This document shows, piece after piece, positions 52,735 through 61,088 of a DNA stretch of 64,000 bases. How positions within the stretch are numbered: position 1 is the first letter of the stretch; each line of letters opens with the position of its first letter. The position numbers and the translations under genes were made by a program. The notes beneath the pieces were generated by a model. That model saw only the letters and a list, made by a program, of their open reading frames with translations. It was not told the DNA's origin and made no database searches. The stretch lies in the NCBI RefSeq assembly GCF_028596025.1, contig NZ_CP117167.1, forward strand, positions 1,612,001 to 1,676,000, written 5' to 3'. Origin of the DNA: Mucilaginibacter jinjuensis. GTDB lineage: Bacteria > Bacteroidota > Bacteroidia > Sphingobacteriales > Sphingobacteriaceae.

Positions 52735-55574
52735 ATATTTATCTCTGTGTGGTTAAGGTTCTGTCCCAGTTTTATGGCCAATTTCTCAGCTGAGTTTTTT
52801 AAAATTCCCTTGTAAATTAAATAATGCCTGTATTGGCCTGTCCCGCCTGCGGAAGATAAACCTCCCTGAACCAGGTACAAATTTAACTGGACCGGGATCC
52901 GGCCCGTGATATAGTAAAGGTCCGCCTCGATACCTGCAGGTGGTCTCAGACGCGACGGAACCGCCAGAATATTACGACGGGCATCAAAATAAAAATTAGC
53001 TGTATTTCCTGTGATATATAATATCATCAGCCGGCCATAACGGGGATCGGTTCTGGCCTGGTACTTTATTCCGTTATCTTCAAAACGGATTGTATAAATA
53101 TGATCCCATGGGGACATCTCGTACAAAGCTAAAGACGGATATTGTCTTTCCCGGAGAGCAGGCCTGCTGTAAAACCGCAATGAGGCCGTACTGAATAATT
53201 TACAGCGGTCTTCAAAGTGCCCCTCACTTTGCCTTTGTATCATGCTTTCCGTAATTTTATCCGCGACTGAGACAGACTCCCTTGTGAGCTGGTAATAGGG
53301 AACTGCTTTGTCCTGATGAAGATACCGGAGGACCTGGTCGATGCTTGTCCGGCCTGGTGTATAAAAAAACACTGAAGGAGGGAGCAGCAGGCCGTCATTA
53401 CCTGATTCAGTGTACATTTTCAGGGAAATATCATGCACACCACAAACCGCAACCAACTGTTTGAGCAGACTTAAGGAGCAAGCACCTCCGAGAACATAGA
53501 GCCCGCCGGTAAAAGGAGTATTTGCGGTATTAGTGCTGTAGTTGTGGAAATTTCCTAGACGGAACAAGAAGGGCTTTACAGGGCTCATATATCTGAGATT
53601 CCCGTCTTCGCCATATTCTGCCAAGAATCTGCATGAGGCAATCAGCGCTGAGACTGTGTAGATGGATGCTTTGGAACTCCCTTCCGTGTCCGGGCCGTGC
53701 GCAGGAGCGAATAAACGGAACGCTTCATCAAACTGCGCTTTTGAAGCGGTCTCTTTATATGCCAGGTATTCAGTAAACAGAAGCGCTTTTGTATCCTTAA
53801 CAGAAAGATTATCAACGGAGGTCTGGTCATTTTCCCATAAAGCAAACTGGGGCGGGACTTTTTCCGTCAGCCGCATATTGCTGACGACATTGTAAGCGTT
53901 TTCGTAGTTTTGTTTTTCCTGCAAATCACATTCCGCCGTAGTTGCGGCAGTCTTAAAAATCTTACTGGTAATTTCCGGATATAAAATATCTGTAAAAACA
54001 AGCCGGCCATAATGAGGTATAAAAATCTCATCACCGGTATTTGTTAAAGTAACTTCATATACCCCGCAAGGAACATCCGGTCCGGTAACAAACACGCCGT
54101 ATTCATCCGGTTCAAAAACGAGCTTGTGTTGTTCATTACTGAAAACCAGCCGCTCCCTTCCCGACGCACCCGACAATACAGCTTCGAGGCCTGATGAGGC
54201 AATATATTCGCCCCGGTTATTTCCTTTAAGGCCTTCGCGGTACTCCAGAGTCACCCGTTCCGGAAGCGTTAATTTTTCAATTCCGCCGAAATTGCAATGA
54301 AAGCCGTCAGGGAAACAGTACGCATACCACCCTCTGAAGCAAATTAAATCACTGGTCACGTCTTCCCCGCCATTTTCTGAAAGCCAGGCCGTGAGCAAAA
54401 GCAGCATTTCCCCGTTCAGTAAAATATACTGGACCCCTGTCCGCTGTATCTGCGGGGCTTCAATAAAAATACCTGAATTCAGTCCCTCCGGTCTGCCATT
54501 GGCAAATACAAACAGGCGGTTTTCAGCAGGTTTAAAAACTGCGCGTAAGCCTAAGGCTGCGTCACTCAGGACTGTGTTAGCCGGTATATGATTAACACTT
54601 AAGGGCTTGGACCAGTTGTTAGGAAGAATTTCTGTTTTGACAGTGCCGAAGTCAATTTGTCCGTTTTTAAACAGTTCTTCCCGGAATCTGAATGAAAAAG
54701 AGGCGTAACCGGATTCGCCATCCCGTGAAAAGCAAAGACGGAGTTTTCTGATCTGGAAGGCCGCCTTGCCATTTTGTGTTTCGACCAAAGCCTGCCCGTC
54801 CCAGATCCGGTACAAGCTGTTCAGAATCGATACTGCAACAGACCGTTCAGCAGACAGCGGACCTTGCAGAACATCGGTGAGGCTGTGGTCCGCGTGTATG
54901 GAACGCATGGCTCTCAATAATTCCGGCAGGGAGACAGCAGTGCCCGGCTCTGTTTCCGTTTCGTACAAATATCGGTGAAACGCCGTAAGTTGCGTCTTTG
55001 ACAGTAAAATAAATGTATATGGTTTTCCCATATACTCATAACTGAGCGAAGACAAAGTTTTCTGAGGTAAATACCCGAGAGAACCTTTCTTGAATTTATT
55101 AGCCCACCAGATGAAATTATCATACGCCTTATTCCAGTTCATATCGGGCCCCATGTTAGGAAACTGCTCCGCTGTGACGTTAAAATATTCTCTGATGCGG
55201 TTATATCGGCTGCCGGAATTACCGTTTGTCAGTGCAAGACTTACTCCGGTAAAATGACAAAGGGCAGGAGGAAAGCTGATTAATGTTTGTTTGTGCAGGA
55301 AGCTTTCTTCCCCGCGCTGGAATGCGTAGAGCCCTGTCTGTGAAGCTTCATTGATGCGCTGTATAATATTTCCGTGCGTACCCGGAAAGCCCGAGGTCCA
55401 GGCATTCTTAAAATTCTGAATAATATCTGTATCCGTTACGCCGTGAAATTCATTGGATTCCCGCGCGATTTCCGTTAAGTCGGTTTCTGAGATAATAAGT
55501 GAGACCGTACGGCCCTCATTTTCCGGCCGGAAAAAGAAATTGCCTAACAGATTATTCCAATCGCAATAAAGCAT
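52731..55574 (-). CDS. Large protein of unknown function, first gene of the helicase operon
   Basis: 947 residues with no signal peptide or membrane segment. The N-terminus MLYCDWNNLLGNFFFRPENE is followed by mixed alpha/beta sequence; residues ~450-560 are strand-rich (GVYEVTLTNTGDEIFIPHYG), the C-terminal ~150 residues as well (GRLMILYITGNTANFYFDAR). No enzymatic motif is recognised. In Druantia type II loci a large protein of unknown function (DruF or DruG) occupies a comparable position beside DruE. Its start faces the divergent KAP-fusion gene across a 277-nt promoter region. Confidence 0.6.
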   Translation of the reverse strand: MLYCDWNNLLGNFFFRPENEGRTVSLIISETDLTEIARESNEFHGVTDTDIIQNFKNAWTSGFPGTHGNIIQRINEASQTGLYAFQRGEESFLHKQTLISFPPALCHFTGVSLALTNGNSGSRYNRIREYFNVTAEQFPNMGPDMNWNKAYDNFIWWANKFKKGSLGYLPQKTLSSLSYEYMGKPYTFILLSKTQLTAFHRYLYETETEPGTAVSLPELLRAMRSIHADHSLTDVLQGPLSAERSVAVSILNSLYRIWDGQALVETQNGKAAFQIRKLRLCFSRDGESGYASFSFRFREELFKNGQIDFGTVKTEILPNNWSKPLSVNHIPANTVLSDAALGLRAVFKPAENRLFVFANGRPEGLNSGIFIEAPQIQRTGVQYILLNGEMLLLLTAWLSENGGEDVTSDLICFRGWYAYCFPDGFHCNFGGIEKLTLPERVTLEYREGLKGNNRGEYIASSGLEAVLSGASGRERLVFSNEQHKLVFEPDEYGVFVTGPDVPCGVYEVTLTNTGDEIFIPHYGRLVFTDILYPEITSKIFKTAATTAECDLQEKQNYENAYNVVSNMRLTEKVPPQFALWENDQTSVDNLSVKDTKALLFTEYLAYKETASKAQFDEAFRLFAPAHGPDTEGSSKASIYTVSALIASCRFLAEYGEDGNLRYMSPVKPFLFRLGNFHNYSTNTANTPFTGGLYVLGGACSLSLLKQLVAVCGVHDISLKMYTESGNDGLLLPPSVFFYTPGRTSIDQVLRYLHQDKAVPYYQLTRESVSVADKITESMIQRQSEGHFEDRCKLFSTASLRFYSRPALRERQYPSLALYEMSPWDHIYTIRFEDNGIKYQARTDPRYGRLMILYITGNTANFYFDARRNILAVPSRLRPPAGIEADLYYITGRIPVQLNLYLVQGGLSSAGGTGQYRHYLIYKGILKNSAEKLAIKLGQNLNHTEINI

Positions 55575-55635
55575 AAATTAATACAGAGGGTTTAGATTTA
55601 ATAGTGCGGTAATATAAGTACAAATAATTAGCGAA

Positions 55636-55669
55636 AAAACTATCTGTGCGAAATACACAGGGTAGTTTT
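55636..55669. promoter_or_regulatory. Candidate operator in the divergent promoter region
   Basis: AAAACTATCTGTG, spacer CGAAATA, CACAGGGTAGTTTT: an inverted repeat of about 13 bp per arm with a small mismatch. It lies in the gap between divergent starts, so it is not a terminator. CAGCACGTAT occurs twice nearby (55682-55691 and 55719-55728). The Xre regulator at 58849 is the obvious candidate to bind. Pattern-based only. Confidence 0.45.
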
Positions 55670-55786
55670 AAAATTCCGGATCAGCACGTATTTGTGTTTT
55701 GTTTTTTGAAGGACTGCGCAGCACGTATGCGCTTTGATGACAACCGGGCTTCAAAAAAGCAGCATCAGGCCTTTTTTAAAATCTGA

Positions 55787-55818
55787 TTTTGCAACGCTGT
55801 CTTTAATTCGCAAATTTG
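55787..55818 (+). promoter_or_regulatory. Candidate promoter of the KAP-fusion gene
   Basis: TTTTG at 55787-55791, 19 nt spacer, then CAAATTTG at 55811-55818, one base off the Bacteroidota -7 consensus TAnnTTTG. The 19-nt spacing equals the standard -33/-7 distance. It lies 33 nt before the ATG. Confidence 0.45.
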
Positions 55819-55851
55819 GATGAGTGGCGGCATTAACGCTGTCCCTGTTAA

Positions 55852-58623
55852 ATGACTACACCTGACCTGCATTATCACCAGAGAGAAGCAATCGCAAAAA
55901 TCATGGAACAGATTGAACATGGCAATAAGCGCGTTGCTATTGCAATGGTTCCTGGTTCCGGAGTAAGTGCCGTAATAATTGGTCTTGTCTCAGAATATTT
56001 AAAATTAAAAAAAGATAAGGAGCTCTCAAATGTGCTGGTATTAACGCAAAGTACAGCAGAGCAGCAAATGATGGCCAATACCCTGCAGAAAACGCCCTTT
56101 CCGTGGGAAATTCGTTTAACGTACAATAGCGGCAGGCAGGAAAATGATGAAGTAACAATCTTGCCGCTTAAATCAATTACAAATATAAGCGATCCACGGG
56201 CCGCCGCTTACTTGGGGGGAAACCTTCCGGAGCTTATACTGATTACAGGTATCAGACCGGCCAATCCGTCACTTGATAAATTTTTGATGCGTTTTGAAGA
56301 TGCTGTCCAAATCGCGGTCACCAGCATGCCTGAATCCGGGGAACGGTTTGGCGACCCTGTATTTACTTATTCGTTAAAGACTGCTTTGAAAGATGGTTTT
56401 TCACTAAAACCATATGCGGTTAAGCGGATGGAACTGTCGTTAAATGACGGGAGCAGATTATTGCCGGATTTTGAATTGTGGGGGGCCGATATGGCAGCTA
56501 ACCGGGATTACCTTAGCGCTGCAGTCAAAATATTTCTTGAAGAAAATAGAGAACAAAAGGCCATTATTTATTGCCCGACAGTTTCTTTTTCGAAACTGAT
56601 AGCTGAAATCATAAATAGCCGGGCCGGGGGACGCCAATATGCACTGACAGCAGATTCTTCCCTTTTTCCAAGGCAACGGCAAGAAGCATTAAATATATTT
56701 AAATCAAATCCTGAAAGACCTTTGGTATTATGTCTTGTAAATCCCGTGCCTGACTTTGGAAGCCTTTCGCTGGTCCGTACAGTTGCAATTTTCCGGAAAA
56801 TTAAAAGCGTCGGTTTGCTGCAGGATATGCTGGTTCCGGGGCTCAGGCCATATCAGGGAAAAGAACAGTTACAGGTATTAGACTTTGCAGGCCTGGAGGA
56901 TTTATTCCGTGTGCTGGATGAAAATGACGTTCCGGCTACGCCCGAACCGGAAAAAATAATACCGTCAGATGATTATTTCCGTAAGGCAGATATCCGGTTC
57001 AGGGATAAAAAAAATATAGAAGGCGTAATGGGCGTCGGTGAACTGGCAGAGGAACTGGCCGAAATTATAAAAATCATGCCTCCGGAACAGGGCAGTATGA
57101 TCGGCATTTTCGGAAAGTGGGGAAGAGGTAAGACTTTTTTACTGGAACAGACGTGGGAAAAGCTTAAGGCCGACGAAACCTTTATAAAAGTTGACTTTCA
57201 CGCATGGAAATACCAGGATACGCCGGCAACGTGGGCATATCTATACGAATGTATTTCCGGGGTGTATTTCAATCCTGAGGAAAACTGTAAATTATTGAAT
57301 TGGATAATCCGCGCACGGCGGATCTTTTTTCTAAACATTAAGCGTAAAGGAATCTGGCCGATTTTTAAATTTCTGGCAATTCTTTCAGCAGGTTTATTTG
57401 CCGCAGTGTTAAGCAAAGAATTATCTGGGTTAGGCCGTGTTCAGCTGCAGCCCTACTTTAGTGCATTTGGTTTATCGGTTTCAGTTTTTACAACGTTATA
57501 TGCGTTATTTACGACTGCAAAAAAGGACTATAGTGCCAAAGCTAAAGATCTTTTTCTCAAATATTCTGCAAAACACTCGTTTAAGGAACATCTCGGGGTT
57601 CAGGCCGAAATACAAAAGGAAACACTTACTTTACTGAAATGCTGGATTCCAAAAAAACTATCAGGAAAGCGTAAAATTATTTTGTTTGTAGAGGATATTG
57701 ACCGTTGCAGTGAGTCAAAAGTTATACAAATTATTGATTCATTGCGGGTATTACTTGAAGATACCGAAATCGCCAAAAGGGTCATTGTGGTGGCAGCTGT
57801 CGACGAACGGATGTTAAAGCTGGCCATCCGGATGAAATATCATTCTTTAATTTCAGTAGACAAAAAGGAAGCGGACCATGCGGCAATGCTGACGAAGATG
57901 ACAAATGAATATATTGATAAATTGTTCATCTCGGGCTTGAAACTTGGTGAACTGTCCATGGCCGATTCGGATGAATTTCTGATCGCTCTGACGAAGCCGG
58001 ACAGGGTAGACGGTGCGCTGCCTGCACTGTCAGAATTATTTATAAGGGAGCGGGAGCGAGAGTATTCCAGACTGTCGCAACGTGCTCTTCATGCCAATAT
58101 GGAATGGGATATCATTGATGCTGAAACGAATTATGAAGACTATGACATATATGAAGAGCCGGACTACGCTACCGAATATCTTGAAAATTCGGAAGACGAA
58201 GAGAGCATATCAAAGAGCATTACAGAGAGAGAGCTGTCCTCGGCGAATCCGGATTTGAATTCCCTGACGAATGAAGAAGCCGATATTTTACGGGTTTGCA
58301 TTACGAGATATAAAGGCGCGACACCAAGGCAAATCCGGATATTTTATTACCGCTATCTCATCGCTAAAAATTTATTGATCCGGCATTACAAAAAACTTGG
58401 CCGGACGAGCGTATGGCAAAAGAAATCGCACAGTAGAATTCTGGCGACACTAATTGTGAGTTATACAATTCATGAAGATGAGGATATCATAGTAAAACAT
58501 TTGGCGGAATCTGTAGACAGTGTGCTCGAACAGCAATCAGTCCAGTTAATGAAAGACACTGTAATCAGCCGGTTGGATTATCAGCAATTGTTACGGGTAC
58601 TTGCTATCGTTATTGCATACTAA
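55852..58623 (+). CDS. Degenerate SF2 helicase domain fused to a KAP-family P-loop NTPase
   Basis: 923 residues. Residues 1-360 follow an SF2 helicase layout: LHYHQREAIAKIMEQIEHG (Q-motif-like), then a Walker A position VPGSGVSAV (33-41) without the Lys, ELILITG (128-134) where DEAD/DEAH should stand, KAIIYCPTVSFSKLIAEI (motif IV), and MLVPGLRPYQG where the arginine-finger motif VI is expected. The ATPase residues are therefore absent. Residues ~395-930 are a KAP NTPase: Walker A FGKWGRGKT (421-429), HAWKY, two membrane segments (~502-521 and ~537-556) inserted in the NTPase as usual for KAP, and Walker B LFVEDIDRC (612-620). An acidic linker follows. A membrane-tethered NTPase in a defence island; sensor/effector role inferred. 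Confidence 0.8.
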   Translation: MTTPDLHYHQREAIAKIMEQIEHGNKRVAIAMVPGSGVSAVIIGLVSEYLKLKKDKELSNVLVLTQSTAEQQMMANTLQKTPFPWEIRLTYNSGRQENDEVTILPLKSITNISDPRAAAYLGGNLPELILITGIRPANPSLDKFLMRFEDAVQIAVTSMPESGERFGDPVFTYSLKTALKDGFSLKPYAVKRMELSLNDGSRLLPDFELWGADMAANRDYLSAAVKIFLEENREQKAIIYCPTVSFSKLIAEIINSRAGGRQYALTADSSLFPRQRQEALNIFKSNPERPLVLCLVNPVPDFGSLSLVRTVAIFRKIKSVGLLQDMLVPGLRPYQGKEQLQVLDFAGLEDLFRVLDENDVPATPEPEKIIPSDDYFRKADIRFRDKKNIEGVMGVGELAEELAEIIKIMPPEQGSMIGIFGKWGRGKTFLLEQTWEKLKADETFIKVDFHAWKYQDTPATWAYLYECISGVYFNPEENCKLLNWIIRARRIFFLNIKRKGIWPIFKFLAILSAGLFAAVLSKELSGLGRVQLQPYFSAFGLSVSVFTTLYALFTTAKKDYSAKAKDLFLKYSAKHSFKEHLGVQAEIQKETLTLLKCWIPKKLSGKRKIILFVEDIDRCSESKVIQIIDSLRVLLEDTEIAKRVIVVAAVDERMLKLAIRMKYHSLISVDKKEADHAAMLTKMTNEYIDKLFISGLKLGELSMADSDEFLIALTKPDRVDGALPALSELFIREREREYSRLSQRALHANMEWDIIDAETNYEDYDIYEEPDYATEYLENSEDEESISKSITERELSSANPDLNSLTNEEADILRVCITRYKGATPRQIRIFYYRYLIAKNLLIRHYKKLGRTSVWQKKSHSRILATLIVSYTIHEDEDIIVKHLAESVDSVLEQQSVQLMKDTVISRLDYQQLLRVLAIVIAY

Positions 58624-58848
58624 TCCACTCATATAAAAGTGCACCTGTGTTATCGACTGGGTTAACTATTCAATAGACTGGCTATAACTAAATTTTAGTT
58701 CTATCCTGAATGTCTTCCAATGTAATTCCAGAGGCGTTAGAAATAGACCAAAGCTTCTCACGAATAATTTTTAAAGACGTTTTATCTATATACTGTTCAG
58801 GCATTAGACAAAAATGGTTTATGGAAATATTTCCGGTTTTGATAAACA

Positions 58849-59136
58849 CTACTTGCGCCGTTCCTGATCTTTTTTCACCAGTAGTTCTACTTCTTTGGGA
58901 TTTACGGTGGAAAAATCGAACATTTCTTCAACGTCTACTTTTAACGCCGTCGCTAATTCCACTATCTGATATGCACTCGGATTGGCGCCTTGCGTTTCAT
59001 AACGATTTATGGTCTGCTTATCTTTCCCTTCTCCAAGTTTGGCAGCGAGCTCATTTTGCGCAAGTTTCTCACGCTCTCTAAGCTGTTTAATTCTTAAACC
59101 AAACTTAATTCTAAACTCAACCTGCTTTCGGGTCAT
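58849..59136 (-). CDS. Xre-family helix-turn-helix regulator
   Basis: 95 residues from the ATG at 59136 (MTRKQVEFRIKFGLRIKQLR). The HTH has LAQNELAAKLGEGKDKQTIN and RYETQGANPSAYQIVELATA, the classic Xre/HipB pattern. The longer frame to 59286 would add residues that overlap an inverted-repeat array and are not expected in this family, so it was not used. Transcribed convergently toward the KAP-fusion gene. A likely regulator of the defence genes, possibly through the repeat at 55636. Confidence 0.8.
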   Translation of the reverse strand: MTRKQVEFRIKFGLRIKQLREREKLAQNELAAKLGEGKDKQTINRYETQGANPSAYQIVELATALKVDVEEMFDFSTVNPKEVELLVKKDQERRK

Positions 59137-59239
59137 GTAGCCAAGCTCAAGAATCTGCGAAAAATACTGGTCAACAAATTTGTTTACTTTTAAATAAAAA
59201 GTTATATTTGGTAAATATTTAGGTATAAAAGAGTCTTGC

Positions 59240-59410
59240 AACTCCAATTTCTCACGCCGTTGATGCAGGACAGCAGATATGCCCATTTCTTGTTATTGAT
59301 TTGTATCTTGCAGGTCTTAATAAGAGTGGGTTTCTGCTGTAAATCCGTATCAACATAAGGCGTGAGAAACTAAATGGAGTTACGGTGTGCAGAAGCCCAC
59401 TTTTATTAAG
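59240..59410. repeat. Nested inverted-repeat array
   Basis: Segment 59240-59285 (minus strand from TGGGCATATCTGCTGTCC through GGCGTGAGAAA to TTGGAGTT) recurs in inverted form at 59326-59381 with three small insertions (AAA, ATAA, CTAA). In addition CTTAATAAGAGTGGGTTTCTGC (59316-59337) recurs inverted at 59389-59410 with two mismatches in 22. The motif TGGGNNTCTGC thus appears three times in alternating orientation. It looks like collapsed terminal repeats of a small mobile element, or a structured RNA with alternative folds. No ORF inside is convincing. Confidence 0.65.
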
Positions 59411-59666
59411 CTTTCTTCATAAGACTCGTCATTATAAATACGAGTATGCAATCCAGTTACAGATTTTCATTAATTAGTATAGCGAGTTCTCCAATTCTCA
59501 TTGAAGCGATCTGCTGGCAACGCAAATCTTGGTATTTCTCTGTTAAGCATTTCCTTAGAAACCTCATCAAGGCGCCAGTTTAAATAAAATATTCATGTGA
59601 TTACAATATTCAGTTTGTAATCTGAACTGCATCTTTCTTTTAACCCTTTTTTAACCTAACCATGTA

Positions 59667-59903
59667 ATGAAGCTAAAATTATGCTTCCTGTTATTCCTAT
59701 GCCCAATTCTCCGGGTTTTAGCGCAGGAACAAAATCATAAACTACCGGCAGTTGCATCGCAAAATACTGCGCTTTCCATCGGGCAATTGGTGCCTGACGT
59801 ATTACTTTCACAGATACTAAATAATGATGGCAAGGTTATCCTTTTGTCGGACTTTCATGGTCAGTTGCTGATCATTGAATTAACAGATTTAGGTATCATT
59901 TAA
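59667..59903 (+). pseudogene. Truncated TlpA-like thioredoxin-family protein
   Basis: 78 codons: a signal peptide (MKLKLCFLLFLCPILRVLAQ), then IGQLVPDVLLSQILNNDGKV and LLSDFHGQLLIIELTDLG. This is the N-terminus of the Bacteroidota redoxin/TlpA family, where FKGKLLIIDFWATWCGPC would come next. The frame instead runs into a stop just before the CxxC active site. It is therefore a 5' gene fragment, cut at about 59895, next to the RteC gene; a recombination junction is likely. Confidence 0.7.
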
Positions 59904-59972
59904 TACGTTGTTGTATTCCTAAAAGTTTTAATGTGTTGCTTAATAATTTTGTTGCCGGTAAGTGAAGGAGAT

Positions 59973-60902
59973 ATGGATAAATCTATTAAAGTAACGTATT
60001 CGCATCAGGCGGATACAGAATATAAAGTGGTTAATGCTTTTGTTGAAGAATTTTTAAATGGATTTAATAAGGTTTCGGGTAAAGAGATTAATTCCGCGAG
60101 ATTCAGAAATACGTTACCTTTCGTGCGAAAGGCTATCTTGGAGCTGAGGACACTTTTCGAAAATTCACAATTTGATAAAAATTTAGATGAGGCTTATTTT
60201 TTTAAACATGTAAAACCGTTAATTTATTCTTATCTGATTTCAGAGATTGAGCTTAGCCGGATTTTTTTAAATAACCCCGAAATCCTGGAAAATTCAGATG
60301 CTACCTACTATTCGTCTTTTACAGAGAAGTACCGTAAGTTCTTTGTGATCAATAATTTCCAATACCGATATTATAAATCGCAATCAACAGAATTTGACGA
60401 TTTACTATTTGTCCGGCGCAAAGACATTTCACTGACTACGATTGATTACTCGGTTTTATCTGATCCCGGTTTCTCAACTATGCTTGATCCTTTTTTTGCA
60501 AAATTTATGGCATTTGAGCGTGTTCAGGATGTCTTAAAGGATTTGACAAGGTGCCGGTCGAGCATTCGGAAGGAGGCACCAGGCGATACCGACATAACGC
60601 ATAATTCTCTGACTTGGACAGGCGAGGCCATTAATTTGGTCGAAGTAGCTTATGGCATTTGGCTTACGGGGCAGATCAACAATGGTGAAGCCTCCATTTC
60701 TGAAATTATCCATTGGCTAGAAACAGGTTTTAAATTAAAAATTGGACGTGCTTATCGTAGATGGACTGAAATTTCACGAAGAAAGCTGATTAGTTCTACC
60801 AGATATTTGGATCAAATGAAAGATTCTATCAATAAAAGGATAGAAGATGAAAATGATTTAAAAGCTAACCGGCGACGTTCTACAAGAAACAGGGGCGGCT
60901 GA
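59973..60902 (+). CDS. RteC-domain protein
   Basis: 309 residues from ATG 59973, which has AAGGAG 6 nt upstream; the longer frame to 59931 adds a hydrophobic stretch and lacks such a site. The C-terminal block LTWTGEAINLVEVAYGIWLT followed by GQINNGEASISEIIHWLE is the conserved RteC signature, with RAYRRWTEISRRKLI and LDQMKDSINKRIEDE. RteC regulates excision of the tetracycline-resistance conjugative transposon CTnDOT in Bacteroides; relatives are common on mobile elements and as stand-alone regulators. It suggests that the defence island has been mobile. The next small ORF overlaps its stop. Confidence 0.85.
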   Translation: MDKSIKVTYSHQADTEYKVVNAFVEEFLNGFNKVSGKEINSARFRNTLPFVRKAILELRTLFENSQFDKNLDEAYFFKHVKPLIYSYLISEIELSRIFLNNPEILENSDATYYSSFTEKYRKFFVINNFQYRYYKSQSTEFDDLLFVRRKDISLTTIDYSVLSDPGFSTMLDPFFAKFMAFERVQDVLKDLTRCRSSIRKEAPGDTDITHNSLTWTGEAINLVEVAYGIWLTGQINNGEASISEIIHWLETGFKLKIGRAYRRWTEISRRKLISSTRYLDQMKDSINKRIEDENDLKANRRRSTRNRGG

Positions 60903-61045
60903 TGATCTTTGGTCGATTTTATTACAACCTTGATGGAATAGTAATTGTAGTTAAAATACATGAAGATAGTGTGGCCGATCGTTGTAATTGGCAGATATAT
61001 GATTTTAATACAATTTTCCGAAGTGGCATAGGATTTTATAGATAA
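60902..61045 (+). CDS. Small ORF (47 aa) coupled to the RteC gene
   Basis: The start ATG shares its A with the TGA stop of the RteC gene (TGATG), a typical coupling arrangement. The peptide is YYNLDGIVIVVKIHEDSVAD then CNWQIYDFN. No family recognised, no membrane segment. Expression is plausible from coupling only. Confidence 0.4.
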   Translation: MIFGRFYYNLDGIVIVVKIHEDSVADRCNWQIYDFNTIFRSGIGFYR

Positions 61046-61088
61046 AACTTGCCAATTTTACAGCACCATATTATCTATATAAGTATTA

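Noticed and set aside
58710..59081. A 123-codon plus-strand frame over the Xre gene
   Set aside because: It lies antisense to the Xre gene, whose HTH signature is clear; the plus-strand translation has no family pattern.
58849..59286. Longer version of the Xre gene starting at 59286
   Set aside because: The extra 50 residues run through the inverted-repeat array and are not typical of this regulator family; ATG at 59136 fits better.
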